From: Bacteroidota bacterium
GTDB lineage: Bacteria > Bacteroidota > Bacteroidia > Chitinophagales > JADJOU01
DNA: 64,000 nt
Direction of reading: 5' to 3'
Assembly: GCA_016713645.1 (NCBI GenBank)
Contig: JADJOU010000015.1
Span: 1 to 64,000, forward strand
Shown: positions 30,387 through 45,300 of the stretch, piece by piece
How positions within the stretch are numbered: the first letter of the stretch is position 1
Layout of the letters: each line of letters starts with the position of its first letter
Translations under genes and position numbers: made by a program
The notes under the pieces: generated by a model
Told to the model about the DNA's origin: nothing
What the model saw: only the letters and a program-made list of their open reading frames with translations
Database searches by the model: none

Positions 30387-33300
30387 ATGAGACGATTTTT
30401 ACTTTACCTAACTTTTTTCGTTTTATGCATGACAAAAGCATATTCAACCCATTTGATGGGTGGGGAAATTACCTACCAATGTGTAGGCACTAATCAGTAT
30501 AAAGTGCGCTTATCTCTTTACAGAGATTGCAATGGTGTCAATCTTTCAGGTTCGACCCAAATACTTACTTATAGAAGAAATGCGCCCTGCTCTCCTATCA
30601 CTGCAACTAATTTTGCCGTTAGTTTTATTGGCAAAGTGGACATTACTCCAATTTGTGCCTCTGCTACAAGTCGCTGTGGAAATGCTGAAGGCATTTACGG
30701 GATAGAGCGATTCATTTATGAAGGGACGGTAACAATTCCCGCTGGATGTTCCAATTGGACTTTTACATATCAACAAGCTGCAAGAAATAATGTTGTTACG
30801 ACACTAAACAATCCTGGTAATCAAGATCTCTTTCTGGAAGCTAGAGTAAACAATACGGTAACCCCTTGTAATTCGAATCCTGTTTATAGCAATGCTCCAA
30901 CAGCTATGGTTTGCAGGAATCAACCCTATGTCTATAATCAAGGGGCTGTGGATCCAGATGGCGACTCTTTAGTCTTTTCATTGGTTGCACCAAAACGCGC
31001 TTTAAATACGAATGTGAATTATAATGCGGGATATTCAGCCTTATCGCCCTTTGGCGCTAGCGCGCCTGTCACAATTAACACGGCAACAGGGGAGGTGTCT
31101 TTTACCCCTACAGTTGTTCAAGTTGCTGTTTTTGCGGTACTGGTAAAGGAATATCGCAATGGGGTATTGGTGGGAGAGTCAACTAGAGATATACAAGTTA
31201 ACGTACTAAATTGCAATAATACAGCCCCAGTATCTACGGGAATTGATAGTACAAATGTCGATTCCATTGCTGTCTGTGGCGGTTCAAAAGTCTGCTTCTT
31301 TACAAAAATTTCTGATGTAAATGCCGCAAATAAAGTGACGGTTACCTATGTAAATTCTCTGTTAGGTGCAATTGTAACAGTTGATAGTAATATAACGAAT
31401 AAACCGACGCTCAATATTTGTTGGACTTCAGCGGTATCTGATTCTGGATTGAAAACCCTCGTCATCAATATGCAAGATGATGCCTGTCCGTTGAATGCCA
31501 AATCCACAAGAACGATTAAAATTTTTGTAATTAAGAATAATCTTATTCGAAACAAAATAATTGATTCTGTGCGATGCAATGGAGAAGCAAATGGCAAAGC
31601 GAAAATTGTCGTCTCTAACGGAATCGCGCCTTATACTTATAAGTGGGGTGATAGCACAACAAAGGATTCAATAATTAATTTGTCTATTGGCTCTTATTAT
31701 GTTACCTCTACAGATAATCGAGGATGTCCGAGGGTAGATACTTTAGATGTCCATCAACCTTTGCCAATTTCCAATAATTTTATAATTGACTCCGTCAAAT
31801 GTTTCGGAACTGCAACAGGGGGCGCTAAAGTTATTGCCTCCGGTGGCAATAAAGGTTATTCTTATGCTTGGAGTTCCGGAGAAACAATGGATAGCATTTT
31901 CTCGAAAACTATCGGAACATATTACATCACCACAACAGATATGAAGTCTTGTTCCAAAACAGATACGATCGAAATTTTTCAACCGACTAAATTGCTGACA
32001 GGCCTTATTGATACAAATCCGACCCTTTGTTACGGCGATTCAAATGGCGAGGCGATTATTAGTGTTTCTGGTGGAATATTGCCTTATTCCTATAATTGGG
32101 GTAATTCTACCTTAGAGACAGATAGTGCAGTGAATTCCCTATTTGCAGGGATTCATTCTGTGATTGTCATTGATGGAAATAACTGTAGAGATACTGTCAA
32201 GAATATTGTTGTCAAACAACCTCTTCTTCTGACAGCTTTGAAAATTGCTGACTCTGTATTGTGCAATGGAGGAAATACAGGAAAGCAAAAGTAATCCCAA
32301 GCGGAGGCGTGCCGCCATACTCATATCTATGGAGCACAGGTGCTTCAATAGATAGTGTTACTGGGTTGGTGAGTGGCGCTTATTTTGTTACCATTAAAGA
32401 CAATAATTCTTGCACTCGTATCGACACCATTGTTGTTAATGAACCAACGAAATTAAATGCAACTATAGCGAGTTCTTCACCTGCACTTTGCTTTGGAAGT
32501 TTAAATGGAAATGCTTTGGCCTCTGCAAATGGTGGTGTTCCTGCATATTCTTATGCTTGGGACAATGGAGTCAATGTGGCTAACAATACAAGTTTAGGAA
32601 GTGGTCTCCATGTTGTTACCGTCACAGATAACAAGGCCTGCACGGATACCGCACAAGTTTTAATTTTGCAACCAAATGAATTGATTGTTAGTCTCATCGA
32701 TACGAACCCGACACAGTGCATTGGTTTGTCAAATGGAGAAGCTATTGTTTCAGTGACTGGTGGATTCTACCCATATTCATATAACTGGACACCTTCTAGT
32801 GTTGAAACGGATAGTATGGTAAATACATTGGCTGGTGGAATTCATCGTGTTATTGTTACCGATAATAATAATTGTAAAGATACCTTGAATGGTATTGTAA
32901 TCAAAGCAGCTACTCAAATTGTAATTTCAAAATTAATTGATTCAGTAAAATGTTTTGGCGGCAATACGGGAAGTGCTAAGATCATCCCAAGTGGAGGAAC
33001 ACCATCGTATACTTATTTGTGGAGCACAGGCGCGACGATAGATAGCATTACCAGCAGAACAGCAAATGCATATTATGTAACGACGACAGATAGCAAAGGC
33101 TGTCAAAAAATAGATACGATCAATATCTATGAACCGACACTGCTCATTGCAAATATCACAGGTACAACACCAGTGATATGTAATGGACAAATCAATGGAC
33201 AATCGACGAGTAGTACAGTAGGCGGCAAACTAGGTTATACGTATTTGTGGAATAATGGCGTAACGACAGCCAACAATACCACATTAAATGCAGGCACGCA

Positions 33301-36300
33301 TATCTTGACAGTGACAGATAGCAAAGGATGCAGCGATACCGCTAAGGCGATTATCACTCAACCAGCTAAACTGGTATTGAGCTTGATTGATACCAATCCA
33401 GCGAAGTGTTATGGCTTGAACAATGGCGAGGCGATTGTGGGAACAACAGGCGGCAATTATCCATATACCAATTACAATTGGAGTCCATCGACAATCGAAA
33501 CAGACAGCAGTGTGAATACATTGGCTGCAGGTATGCACAAAGTAATTGTAACGGATACCAAAGGATGTAAAGACACCTTGAATGGCATAGTAATAAAAGA
33601 GCCAGACACAATCACTTTATCATTTACCAAGACCGATGCTTTGTGTAAGAGCACGGCAACGGGCAAGAGCAAAGTAACAGCAGTGGGCGGCAATGGAGCC
33701 TATACCTATCTATGGACAAATGGCTCGACCGCAGACAGTGCAGTGTCACTCGCAGCAGGCACATATAGTGTAACAGTGCGAGATGCTAAGCTCTGTCAAA
33801 AGTGGGCAGCATCATCATCACTGAACCAACTTTATTAATCAGCAGCAAACAATCGGATTCAGTAAAATGTTTTGGCGGAAGTACCGGAAGTGCTAAGATC
33901 ATCCCAAGTGGTGGCACACCAGCGTATACTTATTTGTGGAGCACAGGCGCGACGATAGATAGCATTACCAGCAGAACAGCAAATGCATATTATGTGACGA
34001 TGACAGATAGCAAAGGCTGTCAAAAAATAGATACGATCAATATCTATCAACCCACCTGCCATTGTAACTTCACAAGTACAAATTCAGTAAAATGTTTTGC
34101 GACAAATCAATGGTAGGGCTAAGAGTAACCCAACAGGGGGAAATCAGGCTATACAGTTATCTTTGGAATAATGGGGATATTGCAGATAACATTATCAAAG
34201 CATCTGGATTATATTTTGTAACAACTGTCAGATTTAAAATCTTGTACAGAAAATAGATACAATTGAAATACGTCAACCAGCTAAATTGATATTGAGTTTG
34301 ATAGATACTAATCCTGCGACATGTTTTGGCTTGAGCAATGGCGGGGCGATTGTGGGAACAGCAGGCTGCAATTATCCCTATACCAATTACAATTGGAGTC
34401 CTTCGACCATTGAGACAGACAGCAGTGTGAATACATTGGCTGCAGGTATCCATAAGGTAATCGTAACAGATTCTAAAGGATGCAAGGATACGTTAAATGG
34501 CATTGTCATTAAGGAGAAAGACACGCTATCTCTTTCATTTAATTTTTCAAATGCGCTTTGTTTTGGTTCTGCAACGGGCAAGAGCAAAGTAACGGCAGCA
34601 GGCGGCAATGGAGCATATACTTATCTATGGACGAATGGCTCGACTGCAGATAGTGCAGTTGGATTAATATCGGGAATTCATAGTGTTACCGTTAAAGACG
34701 CGCAACTCTGTCAAAAAGTAGGCAGCATTATCATCACTGAACCAACTTTATTAATCAGCAGCAAACAATCTGATTCCGTGAAATGTTTTGGTGGAAGTAC
34801 TGGAAGTGCGAAGATCATCCCAAGTGGAGGCACACCATCGTATACTTATTTGTGGAGCACAGGCGCGACGATAGATAGCATTACCAGCAGAACAGCAAAT
34901 GCATATTATGTGACGACTACAGATAGCAAAGGCTGTCAAAAATAGATACGATCAATATCTATGAACCAACATTATTATTGCCAATATCACAAGTACAACA
35001 CCTGTTGTATGTAATGGACAAATCAATGGACAATCGACAAGCAGCACGACAGGAGGCAAACCGAGCTATACGTATCTATGGGATAATGGCGTGACGACAG
35101 CAAACAATACCACATTAAATGCAGGCACACATATCTTGACGGTGACAGATAGCAAAGGATGCAGCGATACCGCTAAGGCGATTATCACTCAACCAGCTAA
35201 ACTGGTATTGAGCTTGATTGATACCAATCCAGCGAAGTGTTATGGCTTGAGCAATGGCGAGGCGATTGTGGGAACAACAGGCGGTAATTATCCATATACC
35301 AATTACAACTGGAGTCCTTCGACAATTGAAACAGACAGCAGTGTGAATACATTGGCTGCAGGTATGCACAAAGTAATTGTAACCGATACCAAAGGATGTA
35401 AAGACACTTTGAATAATATTGTAATCACCCAACCAGATACAATCACTTTATCATTTACCAAGACGATGCTTTGTTAAGAGCACTGCGACAGGCAAGAGCA
35501 AAGTAACAGCAGTGGGCGGCAATGGAGCTTATACCTATCTATGGACAAATGGTTCAACAGCAGACAGTGCAGGTTCACTGCAGCAGGCACATATAGTGTT
35601 ACAGTGAAAGATGCTAAGCTCTGTCAGAAAATAGGCAGCATCACCATCACTGAACCAACTTTATTAATCAGCAGCAAACAATCTGATTCAGTAAAATGTT
35701 TTGGAGGAAGTACCGGAAGTGCTAAGATCATCCCAAGTGGAGGCACACCATCGTATACTTATTTGTGGAGCACAGGCGCGACGATAGATAGTATTACCAG
35801 CAGAACAGCAAATGCATATTATGTAACGACGACAGATAGCAAAGGCTGTCAAAAAGTTGATACAATCAATATCTACGAACCCACACTGCTCATTGCCAAT
35901 ATCATAAGTACAACACCCGTTTTATGTAATGGACAAATCAATGGACAGTCTACAAGCAATACGACAGGTGGCAAACCGGGCTATACGTATTTATGGAATA
36001 ATGGTGTTACGACTGCAAACAATACCACATTAAATGTAGGCACACATATCTTGACAGTGACAGATAGCAAGGGATGTACAGATACCGCTAAAGCAATTAT
36101 CACTCAACCAGCTAAACTCGTATTGAGTTTGATAGATACCAATCCAGCGAAGTGTTATGGCTTGAGCAATGGCGAGGCGATTGTGGGAACAACAGGCGGC
36201 AATTATCCATATACCAATTACAATTGGAGTCCATCGACAATCGAAACAGACAGCAGTGTGAATACATTGGCTGCAGGTATGCACAAAGTAATTGTAACCG

Positions 36301-39300
36301 ATACCAAAGGATGTAAAGACACTTTGAATGGCATAGTAATAAAAGAGCCAGACACAATCACTTTATCATTTACCAAGACCGATGCTTTGTGTAAGAGCAC
36401 TGCAACGGGTAAGAGCAAAGTAACGGCAGTGGGCGGCAATGGAGCTTATACCTATCAATGGACGAATGGTTCGACTGCAGACAGTGCAGGTTCACTCGCA
36501 GCAGGCATATATAGTGTAACGGTGAGAGATGCTAAACTCTGTCAAAAAGTAGGTAGTATCATTATCACTGAACCAACTTTATTGACAAGCACAAAACAAT
36601 CTGATTCCGTGAAATGTTTTGGTGGAAGTACTGGAAGTGCTAAGATCATCCCAAGTGGAGGCACACCATCGTATACTTATTTGTGGAGCACAGGCGCGAC
36701 GATAGATAGCATTACCAGCAGAACAGCAAATGCATATTATGTAACGACGACAGATAGCAAAGGCTGTCAAAAAATAGATACAATCAATATATACGAACCG
36801 ACATTATTAATAGCCAATATCACAAGTACAACACCCGTTATATGCAATGGACAAATCAATGGACAGTCTTCAAGCAATACGACAGGCGGCAAACCGGGCT
36901 ATACCTATTTATGGAATAATGGCGTAACAACAGCAAACAATACCACACTCAATGCAGGTACACATATCTTGACAGTGACAGATAGCAAAGGATGCAGCGA
37001 TACCGCTAAGGCGATTATCACTCAACCAGCTAAACTCGTATTGAGCTTGATTGATACCAATCCAGCGAAGTGCTATGGCTTGAGCAATGGAGAGGCGATT
37101 GTGGGAACAACAGGCGGCAATTATCCATATACGAATTACAATTGGAGTCCTTCGACAATTGAAACAGATAGCAGTGTGAATACATTGGCTGCGGGTATGC
37201 ACAAAGTAATTGTAACGGATACGAAAGGATGTAAAGACACCTTGAATAATATTGTCATCACCCAACCCGATACAATCAGTTTATCATTTACCAAGACCGA
37301 TGCTTTGTGTAAGAGCACTGCGACAGGCAAGAGCAAAGTAACAGCAGTGGGCGGCAATGGAGCTTATACGTATCTATGGACAAATGGTTCAACAGCAGAC
37401 AGTGCAGGTTCACTCGCAGCAGGCACATATAGTGTAACAGTGAGAGATGTTAAGCTCTGTCAGAAAATAGGCAGCATCACCATCACTGAACCAACATTAT
37501 TAATCAGCAGCAAACAATCTGATTCAGTAAAATGTTTTGGAGGCAATACGGGAAGTGCTAAAATCATCCCAAGTGGAGGAACACCATCGTATACTTATTT
37601 GTGGAGCACAGGTGCGACGATAGATAGCGTCTCAAATAGAACAGCGAATGCTTACTATGTAACAACAACAGATAGCAAAGGCTGTCAAAAAATAGATACG
37701 ATCAATATCTACGAACCAACATTATTAGTTGCCAATATCACAAGTACAACACCTGTTGTATGTAATGGACAAATCAATGGACAATCGACGAGCAGCACTA
37801 CAGGAGGCAAACCGAGCTATACGTATTTATGGGATAATGGCGTGACGACAGCAAACAATACCACATTAAATGCAGGCACACATATCTTGACGGTGACAGA
37901 TAGCAAAGGATGCAGCGATACCGCTAAGGCGATTATCACTCAACCCGCTAAGCTCGTATTGAGCTTGATCGACACCAATCCAGCGAAGTGTTATGGCTTG
38001 AGCAATGGCGAGGCGATTGTAGGAACAACAGGCGGCAATTATCCATATACCAATTACAACTGGAGTCCTTCGACAATCGAAACAGACAGCAGTGTAAATA
38101 CATTGGCTGCGGGCATGCACAAAGTAATTGTAACGGATACCAAAGGATGTAAAGACACTTTGAATGGAATAGTAATAAAAGAGCCAGATACAATCACTTT
38201 ATCATTTACCAAGACAGATGCATTGTGTAAGAGCACTGCGACGGGCAAGAGCAAAGTAACGGCAGTGGGCGGCAATGGAGCCTATACCTATCTATGGACA
38301 AATGGCTCGACCGCAGACAGCGCTGTATCCCTCGCAGCAGGAACATATAGTGTAACGGTGAGAGATGCTAAACTCTGTCAGAAGATTGGCAGCATCATTA
38401 TCACTGAACCAACTTTATTAATCAGCAGCAAACAATCTGATTCAGTAAAATGTTTTGGAGGAAGTACCGGAAGTGCTAAGATCATCCCAAGTGGAGGCAC
38501 ACCATCGTATACTTATTTGTGGAGCACAGGCGCGACGATAGATAGCATTACCAGCAGAACAGCAAATGCATATTATGTAACGACGACAGATAGCAAAGGC
38601 TGTCAAAAAATAGATACGATCAATATCTATGAACCCACACTGCTCATTGCCAATATCACAAGTACAACACCAGTGATATGTAATGGACAAATCAATGGAC
38701 AATCGACGAGCAATACGATAGGTGGCAAGCCTAGCTATACCTATCTATGGGATAATGGTGTGACGACTGCAAACAATACCACACTCAATGCAGGCACGCA
38801 TATCTTGACGGTGACTGATAGCAAGGGATGTACAGATACAGCTAAAGCAATTATCACCCAACCAGCTAAACTGGTATTGAGTTTGATAGATACCAATCCA
38901 GCGAAGTGTTATGGCTTGAGCAATGGTGAAGCAGTCGTGGGAACAACAGGAGGCAATTATCCATATATCAATTACAATTGGAGTCCTTCAACCATTGAGA
39001 CAGACAGCAGTGTGAACACATTGGCTGCAGGCATGCACAAAGTAATTGTAACAGACACGAAGGGATGTAAAGACACCTTGAATAATATTGTCATCACTCA
39101 ACCCGATACAATCAGTTTATCATTCACCAAGACCGATGCTTTGTGTAAGAGCACTGCGACAGGCAAGAGCAAAGTAACAGCAGTGGGCGGCAATGGAGCT
39201 TATACCTATCTATGGACAAATGGCTCGACCGCAGACAGTGCAGTGTCACTCGCAGCAGGCACATATAGTGTAACAGTGAGAGATGCTAAGCTCTGTCAAA

Positions 39301-42300
39301 AAGTAGGCAGCATTATCATCACTGAACCAACTTTATTAATCAGCAGCAAGCAATCTGATTCAGTAAAATGCTTTGGAGGAAGTACCGGAAGTGCTAAGAT
39401 CATCCCAAGTGGTGGCACACCAGCGTATACTTATTTGTGGAGCACAGGCGCGACGATAGATAGCATTACCAGCAGAACAGCAAATGCATATTATGTAACG
39501 ACGACAGATAGTAAGGGCTGTCAAAAAATAGATACGATCAATATCTATGAACCGACACTGCTCATTGCCAATATCACAAGTACAACACCCGTTATATGTA
39601 ATGGACAAATCAATGGACAATCGACAAGTAATACGACAGGCGGTAAACCAGGCTATACCTACTTGTGGAATAATGGCGTAACGATAGCCAACAATACAAG
39701 TCTCAGCGCAGGCACGCATATCTTGACAGTGACAGATAGCAAGGGATGTACAGATACAGCTAAAGCAATTATCACCCAACCAGCTAAACTGGTATTGAGC
39801 TTGATAGATACCAATCCAGCGAAGTGTTATGGCTTGAGCAATGGCGAGGCGATTGTAGGAACAACAGGCGGCAATTATCCATATACCAATTACAACTGGA
39901 GTCCTTCGAGCGCAGAAACAGACAGCAGTGTGAATACATTGGCTGCGGGTATGCACAAAGTAATTGTAACGGATACCAAAGGATGTAAAGACACCTTGAA
40001 TGGAATAGTAATAAAAGAGCCAGACACAATCACTTTATCATTTACCAAGACAGATGCATTGTGTAAGAGCACTGCGACAGGCAAGAGCAAAGTAACAGCA
40101 GTGGGCGGCAATGGAGCCTATACCTATCTATGGACAAATGGTTCAACGGCAGACAGTGCAGTGTCACTCGCAGCAGCCACATATAGTGTAACGGTGAGAG
40201 ATGCTAAGCTCTGTCAGAAGATAGGCAGTATCACCATCACTGAACCAACTTTATTAATCAGCAGCAAGCAATCTGATTCCGTGAAATGTTTTGGTGGCAA
40301 TACGGGAAGTGCTAAGATCATCCCAAGTGGAGGCACACCATCGTATACTTATTTGTGGAGCACAGGTGCGACGATAGATAGCGTCTCAAATAGAACAGCG
40401 AATGCTTACTATGTAACAACAACAGATAGCAAGGGCTGTCAAAAAGTTGATACAATCAATATCTACGAACCAACATTATTAGTTGCTAATATCACCGGCA
40501 CAACACCCGTTATATGCAATGGACAAATCAATGGACAATCGACAAGCAATACGACAGGAGGCAAACCGAGCTATACGTATTTGTGGGATAATGGTGTGAC
40601 GACAGCAAACAATACCACATTAAATGCAGGCACGCATATCTTGACGGTGACAGATAGCAAGGGATGCACGGATACGGCTAAGGCAATTATCATTCAACCT
40701 GCAAAACTCATATTGAGCTTGATCGACACCAATCCAGCGAAGTGTTATGGCTTGAGCAATGGCGAGGCGATTGTAGGAACAACAGGCGGCAATTATCCAT
40801 ATACCAATTACAATTGGAGTCCTTCGACAATCGAAACAGACAGCAGTGTAAATACATTGGCTGCAGGCATGCACAAAGTAATTGTAACGGATACCAAAGG
40901 ATGTAAAGACACTTTGAATGGAATAGTAATAAAAGAGCCAGATACAATCACTTTATCATTCACCAAGACAGATGCATTGTGTAAGAGCACTGCGACAGGC
41001 AAGAGCAAAGTAACAGCAGTGGGCGGCAATGGAGCCTATACCTATCTATGGACAAATGGTTCAACGGCAGACAGTGCAGTGTCACTCGCAGCAGGCACAT
41101 ATACTGTAACGGTGAGAGATTCTAAACTCTGTCAGAAGATAGGCAGCATTACCATCACTGAACCAACTTTATTAATCAGCAGCAAACAATCGGATTCAGT
41201 AAAATGTTTTGGAGGAAGTACTGGAAGTGCTAAGATCATCCCAAGTGGAGGCACACCATCGTATACTTATTTGTGGAGCACAGGCGCGACGATAGATAGT
41301 ATTACCAGCAGAACAGCAAATGCATATTATGTGACGACGACAGATAGTAAGGGCTGTCAAAAAATAGATACGATTAATATCTACGAACCCATACTGTTCA
41401 TTGCCAATATTACAAGTACAACACCAGTAGTATGCAATGGACAAATCAATGGACAATCGACGAGCAGCACAGTAGGCGGTAAACCAGGCTATACTTACTT
41501 ATGGAATAATGGCGTAACGACAGCAAACAATACCACATTAAATGTAGGTACACATATCTTGACAGTGACAGATAGCAAGGGATGTACCGATACAGCTAAA
41601 GCAATTATCACCCAACCAGCTAAACTCGTATTGAGCTTGATTGATACCAATCCAGCGAAGTGTTATGGCTTGAGCAATGGCGAGGCGATTGTGGGAACAA
41701 CAGGCGGCAATTATCCATATACCAATTACAATTGGAGTCCATCGACAATCGAAACAGACAGCAGTGTGAATACATTGGCTGCAGGCATGCACAAAGTAAT
41801 TGTAACGGATACCAAAGGATGTAAAGACACTTTGAATAATATTGTAATCACCCAACCAGATACAATCACTTTATCATTTACCAAGACCGATGCTTTGTGT
41901 AAGAGCACTGCGACAGGTAAGAGCAAAGTAACAGCAGTAGGTGGCAATGGAGCTTATACCTATCTATGGACGAATGGCTCGACTGCAGACAGTGCAGTGG
42001 GATTAGCAGCAGGCACATATAGTGTAACAGTGAGAGATGCTAAGCTCTGTCAAAAAGTAGGCAGTATCATTATCACTGAACCAACTTTATTAATCAGCAG
42101 CAAGCAATCTGATTCAGTAAAATGTTTTGGAGGAAGTACCGGAAGTGCTAAGATCATCCCAAGTGGAGGAACACCAGCGTATACTTATTTGTGGAGCACA
42201 GGCGCGACGATAGATAGTATTACCAGCAGAACAGCAAATGCATATTATGTAACGACTACAGATAGCAAAGGCTGTCAAAAAATAGATACAATCAATATCT

Positions 42301-45300
42301 ACGAACCGACATTATTAATAGCCAATATCACAAGTACAACACCTGTTGTATGTAATGGACAAATCAATGGACAATCGACGAGCAGCACTACAGGAGGCAA
42401 ACCGAGCTATACGTATTTATGGGATAATGGCGTAACGACTGCAAACAATACCACACTCAATGCAGGCACGCATATCTTGACAGTGACTGATAGCAAGGGG
42501 TGTACGGATACAGCTAAGGCAATTATCACCCAATCAGCTAAACTGGTATTGAGTTTGATTGGATACCAATCCAGCGAAGTGCTATGGCTTGAGCAATGGA
42601 GAGGCGATTGTAGGAACAACAGGCGGCAATTATCCATATACCAATTACAACTGGAGTCCTTCGAGCGCAGAAACAGACAGCAGTGTAAATACATTGGCTG
42701 CGGGTATGCACAAAGTAATTGTAACGGATACCAAAGGATGTAAAGACACTTTGAATAATATTGTCATCACCCAACCAGATACAATCACTTTATCATTCAC
42801 CAAGACAGATGCTTTGTGTAAGAGCACGGCAACGGGTAAGAGCAAAGTAACAGCAGTAGGAGGCAATGGAGCTTATACCTATCTATGGACAAATGGTTCG
42901 ACTGCAGACAGTGCTGTATCCCTCGCAGCAGGCACATATAGTGTAACGGTGAGAGATGCTAAGCTCTGTCAAAAAGTAGGTAGTATCATTATCACTGAAC
43001 CAACGCAATTGATTGGGCAAACGAATTTGGATAGTATATCTTGCTTTGGTTTGAGCAATGGCAAAATTGTATTGAACAGCATATCGGGCGGTGTTAAACC
43101 ATACACCTATTTATGGAATACGATTCCAGCCCAAACTGATTCTATAGCCGATAATATTCCTGCAGGGATTTATACAATTACCATCACGGATAAAAATTTA
43201 TGTAGCATTCAAATTAAAGACACACTGAAACAACCGCTATTATTGAGGGCAAGTGGTGTAATTGATAGCGTTTTATGTTTTGGAAATAGCAACGGCAAGG
43301 TGGATATCAATAATGTGAGCGGCGGAAATAAAGGCTATTCATACAAAATCTGTAATGGTATTGGTTGTTCTAGTTTTGGAACTGCTCAATCAAATTCCAA
43401 TTTTGTTGGTTTACCGACAGATTGGTATACTGTGAGAGTAACTGATATGAAGGGATGTATAAAAGACACTTCATTCCAAATTCTCCAGCCAGCATTATTA
43501 ACCGCTGAGAGAAGCGTTGACAGTGTAACTTGTTTTGGTTTATCTACAGGAACAATCGCGCTAAAAAATGTGCGAGGTGGAAACAAGCCTTACGCATATA
43601 ATTGGAATACCACGCCTGCACAATCTGATAGTGTTGCGGATAATGTCCCGATAGGAATTTATACAACTACAATAACAGATGCAAAAGGCTGTATATTCAA
43701 TAGCAGTGACACGGTTCGTCAACCATTATTATTGCAAGCAAGTGGGGTATTTGATTCTGTCATCTGCAAAGGTGGTTCAACAGGAACTATTTTTATGAAT
43801 GCAGTTTCTGGCGGAAACAATGGGTATAATTACAGATATTGTGCGGGAGCAGGTTGCAGTACATTTGGCATACCACAAGCATCTTCGACATTGATCAATT
43901 TAGCTGCTGGTCAATACACAGTAAGAGTTACTTATTTAAAGGGATGTATTAGAGATACGAATTTTACAATGCTAGAACCTGATTCAATTCGCGCAAGTTT
44001 TAACATTACCTCTGCAAAATGTATTGGGAATCCAACTGGAAGAATTCAGATTGCATCCACGGGTGGAAATGGAATCTATTTATATCAGATTTGCGAAGGG
44101 ATTAATTGCAATTCATTTGGAACAAGTCAATTGGTCAACCAATTTAATAATCTAAAAGGCGATTCAACTTATCATATTAGGATTAGTGATCAAAAAGGAT
44201 GTTTCAAAATTTATTCGGTATTTATTCCTTCAAATATTTATAGAGATTCGCTTGTGCAAGATTCAGTAAGATGTTTCGATGGCAGTAATGGATCTATACG
44301 CGCATATATTTCAGGAGGAGATCCATTGTATATTTATCAATCATGCGCAGGTCAAAATTGTAATTCTTTCGGCCTTGCTCAATCTAGCAATACCTTTGTC
44401 AATTTGACAAGTGGTTGGTATAAAGTTAAAACAACAGATGTGAATGGATGCGTTGCAATTGATTCAATAGAAGTTCTTCAACCTCAGAAGAACGAGTTAA
44501 GTATTGTCGCTTGGGATTCTGTTAAATGTTTTGGAGAGTCCAACGGTTGGGCAAAGGTCAATGTAACCGGCGGTACTGGCAATCATTGGTATGCAAAGTG
44601 TTTTGGTGCAAATTGTAACACTTTCAATAATTATCAAACTTTAGATACCATGTTCAATTTAAAGTCGGGTAATTACATGATTCATACAAAGGATATTTAT
44701 AACTGTTCCGATACAATTGCCTTTGAAATGAAAGAGCCACTGCCATTACAGATAAGCGCGCTTGCTGATTCGATATCTTGTATTGGCGGTGCTGATGGCA
44801 AAATCTTTGTCAACGCACAAGGAGGAAATCAACCTTATTATTATGATTTCTGTAAAGGGAAAAATTGCAATACTTTCCCGAGTCCACTCACTGCTGATTC
44901 GTTTGTGAATCTCTCTTCAGATTTCTATTCATTATATGCGAAAGACAGCAAGGGTTGTGAAATTAAATCATCCATTTTCGTTCCTCAACCTACTATTTCA
45001 AATGCTTTGCTTGGAAAGAAAGACGAGTCATGTGTGGGAACACTTGATGGAAAAGCATGGATTAAATCAAGTGGAAGCAATAGTGGTTGGTCTTATGTTT
45101 GGAGCAATGCAGTAGCTTCTGATACAATTGTTAATTTAGTGCCTAATATATATCGAGTGACTTCTACAGATATGAAGGGTTGCACCAGAACGGATTCTAT
45201 TGAAATTCTTCCAGCGACGGAGATGGCCTTTAAAGTAAATGTTGTAGGAAATCAATGTCCAACAGGAGCCAATGGAATAATTAATTTATTGGTGAATCGA

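Noticed and set aside
32940..42870. Families of 73-, 81-, 84- and 86-residue open frames on the minus strand, repeated every 918 bases.
   Set aside because: They are the antisense of the coding repeat and inherit their openness from it. Their residues are Cys/Ile/Arg-rich in a way that mirrors the sense codons.
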